Source: Halonotius roseus (GTDB lineage Archaea > Halobacteriota > Halobacteria > Halobacteriales > Haloferacaceae). From it: 64,000 nt of DNA. Both the position numbers and the translations under genes were made by a program. Position 1 is the first letter of the stretch; the number at the start of each line of letters is the position of its first letter. Shown in pieces: positions 58,598 to 64,000 of the stretch. Location of the stretch: contig NZ_SESI01000002.1 in NCBI RefSeq assembly GCF_006861655.1, positions 1 through 64,000 on the forward strand, written 5' to 3'. The notes beneath the pieces are model-generated. The model worked only from the letters and a program-made list of their open reading frames with translations, was not told the origin of the DNA and searched no databases.

Positions 58598-59641
58598 CTA
58601 CAACTCGGTGTTCTCTGGCGGCTCGGTGTCGCCCTGCCGATCGAGCGTCACCAGCGTGAGAAAACCGACGAGCAACCCCGGCCAGTAGGTCGTCAGCCGG
58701 AACAACACCGCCGCCGTCAACGCCGTCGCCAGGTCGACCGAGTAAAACAGCGTCATCAGCCACGAAAAGGCGGCCTCGTAGGTGCCGCTACCGCCAGGGG
58801 TCGGCGACAGCGTGGCGATCGTCGAGAGGTTGACGATGAAATACAGCGGGACAAAGGTTGGCTCAAGCCCCATGGCAAGGAAGACGACGTACAGCGAGAC
58901 GATCTGGGCGACGATCGCCAGATGTGAGCCGGCGATGGTCGTCAGCAGAAACACGCGATCCCGGCCGGCCCGCTCGAAGAGGGCCTCGGTTCGGCGCACC
59001 CGATCTTGCAGCGACTGGAGGACACCCTCACCCCAACTCACCCGGCGTTCCAGCGTCGTGAGCAGTCCTGTTGCCGCCCGACCAAGCGTCCCATCAGGCG
59101 ACCACAGGAGGTAGGCGATCCCGCCGCCGACAAGCAGGATCAGGAGGGCGATCCAGCCGACATCGAACAGAAACCCCTGCAAGGAGCCGAACAGATAGAG
59201 GTAGGCAACCCCGCCGATCGTGAAGGTGAAAAACGGCACCGCGTTCACCATATCCGAGGAGACGACCGCCGCCAGCGCGCCCTCGTATTCGGTGTCGGTC
59301 GTATCCGCGATGATGTAGGCCATCACCGGCTCGCCGCCGAACTGGCCGAGCGGCGTCACCGAGTTCAGAAAGTGGCCGCTGAAAAACAGCCGAACCGTTT
59401 TCGTGGCGGTGGCTGTGATCCCCAGCTGGCCGAAAAACCGGTGCCAGACCCACGCCCAGACGAACAGCGAGGAGAGCCCAACAGCGACGGCGATGGCGAA
59501 CGTCGAGCGGTCGACACGGCCGAGCGCGCGCAGAAACTCACGGGTGTCGGCGAAATACAGCAGGCCGGCAAACAACAGGATCGCAACGGCATACCAGCCG
59601 AGCTCCTGCCACGACCAGTCGGTGCGTCCGGGGATCGACAT
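58598..59641 (-). CDS. Flippase-like membrane protein (LPG synthase TM domain)
   Basis: A 347-residue membrane protein of the lysylphosphatidylglycerol-synthase TM/UPF0104 family, with about eight helices. The family-typical stretch HFLNSVTPLGQFGGEPVMAY lies near residues 90-110, and SPTPGGSGTYEAAFSWLMTL near 285-305. Homologs are thought to move lipid-linked substrates across the membrane. It lies near the sulfatase-fold and glycosyltransferase genes, in keeping with a cell-surface glycan or glycolipid role. Confidence 0.88.
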   Translation of the reverse strand: MSIPGRTDWSWQELGWYAVAILLFAGLLYFADTREFLRALGRVDRSTFAIAVAVGLSSLFVWAWVWHRFFGQLGITATATKTVRLFFSGHFLNSVTPLGQFGGEPVMAYIIADTTDTEYEGALAAVVSSDMVNAVPFFTFTIGGVAYLYLFGSLQGFLFDVGWIALLILLVGGGIAYLLWSPDGTLGRAATGLLTTLERRVSWGEGVLQSLQDRVRRTEALFERAGRDRVFLLTTIAGSHLAIVAQIVSLYVVFLAMGLEPTFVPLYFIVNLSTIATLSPTPGGSGTYEAAFSWLMTLFYSVDLATALTAAVLFRLTTYWPGLLVGFLTLVTLDRQGDTEPPENTEL

Positions 59642-59754
59642 GAGTCAGCCACCGCCTCCGCTCGAACCGACAGCAGGCGTGGTGGGCTGGAGGGCAACAA
59701 CACTCATTTGCTGGGTTGGGCAAAACAGGCGAGCCACTTAGATCAGACGGACGA

Positions 59755-61134
59755 TCACCGGTAGCCCAACGCTTCGAGTCGCTGTTGGATCTCCTCGTCG
59801 GCGTCGTCATCGGCCGCATCGGTCGGCTGGTCGTCCGCCCCGGCGTCGACAGCGGTACCGTCGTCGATGTCGTCGATCGCCGCACGCAGCTCGTCGGTGA
59901 GGGCCACAGCCTCGCCCGTTTCGCGGTCGACCGCCCGGTACCGCGCGTTCCCGTTCTCGTCGACGGATTTTCGCACGGTCGTCCCATCGCGGATGAGATA
60001 CCGGCGTTTGCGGTAGTAGTCGTCCCACCCCTCGCCCGGGATGTAGCCGGTGAAGTTTTCGGGGAACTGACAGCCACCGCGAACGGTGTCGGCGAAGATG
60101 GCCTCGGGTTTCGGTTCGAGGCCGGCGTAGTAGGGGACGAGATCGTGGAGCCGCCGGAGTTCGAACGGCTCGGTTCGGCGGCCGCCGTCGAGATCGGGAT
60201 GGGCGACGAAGAGAGCGGTGTCGATGACAGGATCGATCGTCGTGAACTGGTGGCCGAACAAGCCGTCGTCCTCGCCGAGGGCTTGGCCGTGATCCGAGAG
60301 CACGACGACGACGGTGTCGTCGGCGACGCCGTTGGCCGCGAGGCTGTCGGTGATTCGCCCCACCAGGTCGTCAGTATAGTCGACAGAGGCATCGTAGATC
60401 CGCCGGAGCGCGTCGAAGTCGGGAGCGTCCATCGTGAACATGTCCTTCTGTCGCTGGGGGATGTCGGCGGTGTCGCCGACACCGTGTTTGTCGAGGTACT
60501 CGGCCGGCGGGTGGTAGGGCTCGTGGGGCTCCATCAGATTGACGTAGCAGAAAAACGGCTCGTCGGCGGGGTGGGCGTCGAGATAGGATTCGACCGCCGC
60601 GACGGTTTCCTCTGATTTACAGGAGTCGTCGACGCCGAACAGCCGGAAGGCTCGGTCGAGTTGCCGGCCGATCACGCGTTTCGGGAGCGTCCCAAGGGAG
60701 TCATAGAGCTTCGTCGAGAGCTTCGAGAGGCGTTGGCTGATGGTGTTGTCGGCGGTACCGAGGAAGTTTTCGACGTACTCGAAGTCGTCGGTCATCCCCT
60801 TGTGTGGGGTGATCCAGATGTTCGAGGTGATCGCGGCGGTGTCGTAGCCGGCGTCGACGAACTCCGAGAGAAACGTCTCGTGGCCCCCGTCGAAGTAGCT
60901 CCGGGCGTGGGTCGTCCCGTGTTCCCACGGGTACAGCCCGGTGAACATCGAGGCATGCGAGGGCAGCGTCCACGGGGCTTGGGTGACGGCATCGTCGAAG
61001 ACGACCGCGTCGTCGGCGAGTGCTTGGAGGGAGTCGGTAAACTCGATCTCATCGTTGTAGACGGAGAGCCGATCCTTCCGCAGGGAGTCCAACACGAGGA
61101 AGACGACATTCTTCGGCCCCGTGATCTCGGTCAT
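59755..61134 (-). CDS. Sulfatase-fold hydrolase/transferase
   Basis: A 459-residue alkaline-phosphatase/sulfatase-superfamily enzyme. The metal-site start is NVVFLVLDSLRKDRLSVYN, and the nucleophile region is APWTLPSHASMFTGLYPWEH, with Thr in place of the sulfatase Cys/Ser. Further sites are YVNLMEPHEPYHPP and VVVLSDHGQALGEDDGLFG. Haloarchaeal homologs occur in S-layer glycosylation and extracellular-polysaccharide clusters. No signal peptide, so it acts in the cytoplasm or on the inner face. Start 61134 (MTEITGPKN) precedes the metal motif by the usual distance. The C-terminal 50 residues are acidic. Confidence 0.88.
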   Translation of the reverse strand: MTEITGPKNVVFLVLDSLRKDRLSVYNDEIEFTDSLQALADDAVVFDDAVTQAPWTLPSHASMFTGLYPWEHGTTHARSYFDGGHETFLSEFVDAGYDTAAITSNIWITPHKGMTDDFEYVENFLGTADNTISQRLSKLSTKLYDSLGTLPKRVIGRQLDRAFRLFGVDDSCKSEETVAAVESYLDAHPADEPFFCYVNLMEPHEPYHPPAEYLDKHGVGDTADIPQRQKDMFTMDAPDFDALRRIYDASVDYTDDLVGRITDSLAANGVADDTVVVVLSDHGQALGEDDGLFGHQFTTIDPVIDTALFVAHPDLDGGRRTEPFELRRLHDLVPYYAGLEPKPEAIFADTVRGGCQFPENFTGYIPGEGWDDYYRKRRYLIRDGTTVRKSVDENGNARYRAVDRETGEAVALTDELRAAIDDIDDGTAVDAGADDQPTDAADDDADEEIQQRLEALGYR

Positions 61135-61271
61135 ACGCCCGGCTACGGCCAGCGGGTAATTAGTAACTCGGATCCAGGATCGTGGTCGCCACAGTTGGTG
61201 TCGACGACGACGGATGGCGTGGACTCTCACGGGCGGCTTATATGGGCGGAGTGGGTTGACACAGCCAGCGA

Positions 61272-62240
61272 ATGATCGAAAAGGTCGCAATCGTCTACTG
61301 GTGTGACGGCGCGGGCCACGCAGCCCGGAGCATCCCGGTCGCCAAGGAGTTCCGGTCGCGGGGGATCGAGGTGGCGATCGGCGGCGGCGGCCCCGGCGAG
61401 CGGTTCGTCGATCTCAACGGCTTCGACCAGCCGGATCTCACGACTGTCACCGTCGAAGGAAACACGCCGCGAGCGTTCCTCGAACACACGCTGTTTGATC
61501 TGGTTCCCTCCTCGGTGCGACGACTACGGGAGGTCACCGCGTGGCTCCGCGAGGAAGATCCCGACGTGTTGATCACCGACGACGTGTTTGCCGGCCTCGC
61601 CGCCGCGCGCCTCGGGATCGACTTCTACCGGATCGACCACCTGACAACCGATCTCTTTGGGGCGGTTTGGGGGCCGCCGCTGGCGTTCTACAATCAGGTC
61701 TCTCTCCGGTTTGCCGAGGGCATTATCGTCACCTCGCTGTGGCCGGATGATCCCGCACCGGAGGGGACGACCCGCGTCGGGCCGCTGGCACAGGAGGGCG
61801 ACCCCGAGGAGGCGGTCGAACCGTACGACGTACTCCTCAATCCCGGCAGCCACGGCGACCACTTTGGGGAGCTCCGGGAGCGACTGGAAGCGAAGGGGTA
61901 CGACGTGCGCACCGTCGGCGACGACGACTGGGAGACCAAACCGACGATGACGCCGTACACCGCCGCCGCCGACGTGGTCGTCTGTACCGGCTTTTCGTCG
62001 ATCGCAGACACGGTCGTCGCCGGTACGCCGTGTGTGATCTATCCGTTCCTGCCGTTTCAGAAGGCTCTCGCCGAACGCGCCGAGGCCAAGCATCTGCCCG
62101 GGATCTCGATGGCAACGACCGTCGACCGCGTGATCGATCGCGTTGAGGAGTACGTTGACAGCGATGTCGCACCCGACTACGACAACGGCGCGCCCGGGTT
62201 TGTCGACACGGTGTTGGCCGGCGTCGACGACCCAACGTGA
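61272..62240 (+). CDS. MurG-like (GT28-type) glycosyltransferase
   Basis: A 322-residue GT-B-fold enzyme. The N-terminal domain opens with KVAIVYWCDGAGHAARSIPV, the Gly-rich loop of MurG/GT28 proteins. The C-terminal domain holds VVVCTGFSSIADTVVAGTPC, the nucleotide-sugar-binding part. No membrane helix. It probably adds a sugar to a lipid carrier or glycolipid. It is divergent from the sulfatase-fold gene (138 bp gap). Confidence 0.85.
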   Translation: MIEKVAIVYWCDGAGHAARSIPVAKEFRSRGIEVAIGGGGPGERFVDLNGFDQPDLTTVTVEGNTPRAFLEHTLFDLVPSSVRRLREVTAWLREEDPDVLITDDVFAGLAAARLGIDFYRIDHLTTDLFGAVWGPPLAFYNQVSLRFAEGIIVTSLWPDDPAPEGTTRVGPLAQEGDPEEAVEPYDVLLNPGSHGDHFGELRERLEAKGYDVRTVGDDDWETKPTMTPYTAAADVVVCTGFSSIADTVVAGTPCVIYPFLPFQKALAERAEAKHLPGISMATTVDRVIDRVEEYVDSDVAPDYDNGAPGFVDTVLAGVDDPT

Positions 62241-62392
62241 GCCGGAGTCCACTGTCGACAGCGAGCCGATACCGCCGACCACCCACCATCACCGATCGAC
62301 CCGAATCGCCGTCTATCACGGTCGATCAGCGGGGATACCGCAAGATGCCGGCAGATTGAAACCCGATGACAATAAAACGCAGATAACGCGCT

Positions 62393-63466
62393 ATGCATAT
62401 CGGCTTTTTTACGGACAGCTATTTTCCGGGGATCGATGGCGTCACCTACACGATCAAGACCTGGCGCGAGCGGCTGGAAGCCCGCGGCCACGAGGTCTCG
62501 ATCATCTACCCCGACAGCAGCCACGAGCCGGGGCCAAACGAGTACCCGGTACCGTCGCTGCCGAACCCCTTCTACGCGCCGTACCGGCTGCCGATCGGTC
62601 GGCGGCTGTCGACGCTGCCCGATCTTGATGTCGTCCACTGTCACGGCCCGGCGACAACAGGGCTGTTGGGCCGGCGGTATGCGGCAAAACACGATCTTCG
62701 TTCCGTCTACACCCACCATACCCCGATCGAGGAATATCTGATCCGCGCGCTCAAATTCGACGGGCTCGCACAGGTCGTCGGCCAAGGCTACGTCGCCTAC
62801 GAGACCCGATTCCTCCGATCGTTTGACTGTGTCACCGCCTCAACCGCAAAGATAAGACGCGATGTCGACCACCAGAAGCTCCCGGTTGGCATCGAATTAG
62901 ACACGTTTACCCCACAATCCGAGTCGCTGTTTACCGATTCCCGGCCGATCGTCGGCTACAGCGGGCGGATGACAACAAAGAAAAATATCGACGAGATCCT
63001 TCGGGTCGCCGCCGAGACGCCCGACTACCGGTACGTGTTGGTCGGCGAGGGGCCGGCACGACCGAAGCTCGAACAGCAGGCCACCGACAACGTCGAGTTC
63101 CGTGATTTCCTCCCGCGGGAGCAGCTGCCGACCTTCTACAGTTCGCTGGATGTGTTCGTGACAGCCTCGACCTGCGACACGCTGGGGCTGTCGACGCTGG
63201 AGGCTAACGCCTGCGGCACACCGGTCGCCGCCGCCAACGTCCAGCCGTTCCGAGAGACGATCGGCCCGGACAACGGTTCGCGCTTCGAGTATGGCGATCT
63301 CGACGAGATGCGGGCGGCGATCGAGGACTGTCTCACCAGCGATCGCCAAACACGGGCGGCCGTCGAGCGGTTTTCGGTCGATCGGACGATCGACGATCTG
63401 GAGGCGATCTATCGCGGCGAGCCCGTCGCCGTCGAGGATCGCCAGCGGGTCTCGCCGTCGATCTGA
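62393..63466 (+). CDS. GT4-family glycosyltransferase
   Basis: A 357-residue retaining glycosyltransferase, family GT4. The N-terminus is HIGFFTDSYFPGIDGVTYTI, and VVHCHGPATTGLLGRRYAAK lies near residue 80. The C-terminal half has GYSGRMTTKKNIDEIL and the E-x7-E type region ASTCDTLGLSTLEANACGTP. The layout resembles diacylglycerol/phosphatidylinositol mannosyl- or glucosyltransferases. Together with the MurG-like enzyme it should build a surface glycan or glycolipid. Confidence 0.92.
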   Translation: MHIGFFTDSYFPGIDGVTYTIKTWRERLEARGHEVSIIYPDSSHEPGPNEYPVPSLPNPFYAPYRLPIGRRLSTLPDLDVVHCHGPATTGLLGRRYAAKHDLRSVYTHHTPIEEYLIRALKFDGLAQVVGQGYVAYETRFLRSFDCVTASTAKIRRDVDHQKLPVGIELDTFTPQSESLFTDSRPIVGYSGRMTTKKNIDEILRVAAETPDYRYVLVGEGPARPKLEQQATDNVEFRDFLPREQLPTFYSSLDVFVTASTCDTLGLSTLEANACGTPVAAANVQPFRETIGPDNGSRFEYGDLDEMRAAIEDCLTSDRQTRAAVERFSVDRTIDDLEAIYRGEPVAVEDRQRVSPSI

Positions 63467-63526
63467 GTGCTTCACGCGGCGACACAGTGAACAACACTTA
63501 ATGTACGTCCCGAGACGAGAGAGGAT

Positions 63527-63607
63527 ATGCGCATGGTCACCCGCGCTGTAGTGCTCGCCGAGGCCAAGCCGGCCCAGCCGCGCCGCCGGCTGGTGATCGG
63601 CCGATGA
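63527..63607 (+). CDS. Possible 26-residue leader peptide
   Basis: ATG 63527 opens 26 codons (MRMVTRAVVLAEAKPAQPRR...) ending in TGA, which overlaps the ATG of the next gene (63604). A TATA-like CTTAATGT (63497-63504) lies 23-30 bp upstream of 63527, so this is the likely leaderless start of the transcript. It may be a coupled leader peptide, or the true N-terminus of the next protein if a frameshift is present. Confidence 0.35.
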   Translation: MRMVTRAVVLAEAKPAQPRRRLVIGR

Positions 63608-64000
63608 TCTTCGGCGCGCTCGTGACCGTCAGCCTCCGGGCGGTCGCCACGGCGGTCGCCTCAGCCCGCAACATCGTGGTGACGACGACCGCCCTCGACA
63701 CCGTCGACCCCGAGGAGCCAGTGACGATCCTCGCGCCGGTCGTTGCCGTGCTCGGCGCGATCGGAGCCGTCTTCAAACCGGGCGAGGAACTCGTCGACAG
63801 CTACTGTTTTCGCTGGGTTCGAAGCCTGTTGCCACACGCCGAACGCGTTGCCAACGATCGCGGCTTCTATACCACCTACACGATCCGCCCCGAGGCTGAG
63901 GCCGTCGGGGTCTGGCACGGCTCGCTGGACGATCTTGAGGCGACGCTCCGCGAGGAGGGGTATCACTTCGGGCTCCTAGCGTCACACAAGGAGCTGCCCG
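63604..64000 (+). CDS. Hypothetical protein, N-terminal part (runs off the window)
   Basis: At least 132 residues, no stop before the end of the window. The first 60 residues are moderately hydrophobic (MIFGALVTVSLRAVATAVAS, then PVTILAPVVAVLGAIGAVF). A mixed region follows with FRWVRSLLPHAERVANDRGF and YTIRPEAEAVGVWHGSLDDL, ending at SHKELP. No family is recognised. It lies after the GT4 gene on the same strand. Confidence 0.55.
   Translation, partial: MIFGALVTVSLRAVATAVASARNIVVTTTALDTVDPEEPVTILAPVVAVLGAIGAVFKPGEELVDSYCFRWVRSLLPHAERVANDRGFYTTYTIRPEAEAVGVWHGSLDDLEATLREEGYHFGLLASHKELP

Overview
The window is a piece of a haloarchaeal (class Halobacteria) chromosome. GC content is high and the proteins are very acidic. 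Leaderless starts sit about 25 bp after AT-rich TATA boxes. Typical families include HTH-10 (bacterio-opsin-activator-like) regulators, HalOD1, an HEWD protein, archaeal MptA, a Cdc6/Orc1-like ATPase and RR-type (Tat) lipoproteins. Identification at genus level is not possible from this reading.

Layout. (1) 0-7.4 kb: glycerol catabolism (glpK 3' end, GlpX-like membrane protein, HPr), interrupted by an Orc1/Cdc6-like ATPase and by a large chemotaxis transducer whose C-terminal 400 residues are a UgpB-type glycerol-3-phosphate-binding domain. (2) 7.4-24.4 kb: mostly housekeeping genes (CutA, FAD oxidoreductase, CaCA exchanger, MptA), a complete branched-chain/amide-type ABC importer with a TrmB-like regulator, a DUF255 thioredoxin protein, FxsA, tRNA-Ile(GAT), a LURP-one-like protein and a Mut7-C protein. 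(3) 24.4-30.6 kb: an AT-richer accessory gene (pentapeptide-repeat protein with a channel-like C-terminus), lipoprotein and membrane genes, a HAD phosphatase/phosphotransferase pair and an AI-2E-type permease. (4) 30.6-34 kb: an HTH-10 regulator divergent from a solitary NuoCD fusion, then an alpha/beta hydrolase. (5) 34.1-54.4 kb: an anaerobic/nitrate-respiration region. Many small genes (three DUF2249 proteins, a GluTR-dimerisation-like protein, tandem cupins, an AhpD-like protein, small membrane and zinc proteins) lead into a complete nar operon: membrane protein, Rieske protein, cytochrome b, small membrane protein, NarG, NarH, heme-b subunit, NarJ, membrane protein, HEAT protein and a DUF59-Mrp-DUF2249 ATPase. 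(6) 54.5-58.4 kb: a glutamate-cysteine-ligase-like enzyme and small genes of lower GC. (7) 58.6-64 kb: surface-glycan genes (flippase-like membrane protein, sulfatase-fold enzyme, two glycosyltransferases).

How it works together. In region 5 almost every transcription unit is preceded by a copy of a 14-bp palindrome (CCGAAYATRTTCGG). These include the nar operon, the promoters of two near-identical HTH-10 regulators (39.5 and 53.7 kb) and the DUF2249 genes. This suggests one anaerobic regulon that also controls its own regulators. The regulator at 53.7 kb is preceded by a decayed copy of the gene at 37.5 kb, so part of the region appears to have been duplicated.

The two strongest candidates for something new are the cytoplasmic transducer-UgpB fusion next to glpK, and the palindrome regulon with its DUF2249 proteins, including a DUF2249 domain fused to an Mrp ATPase at the end of the nar operon. 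No CRISPR array, rRNA gene, insertion sequence or replication origin was seen.
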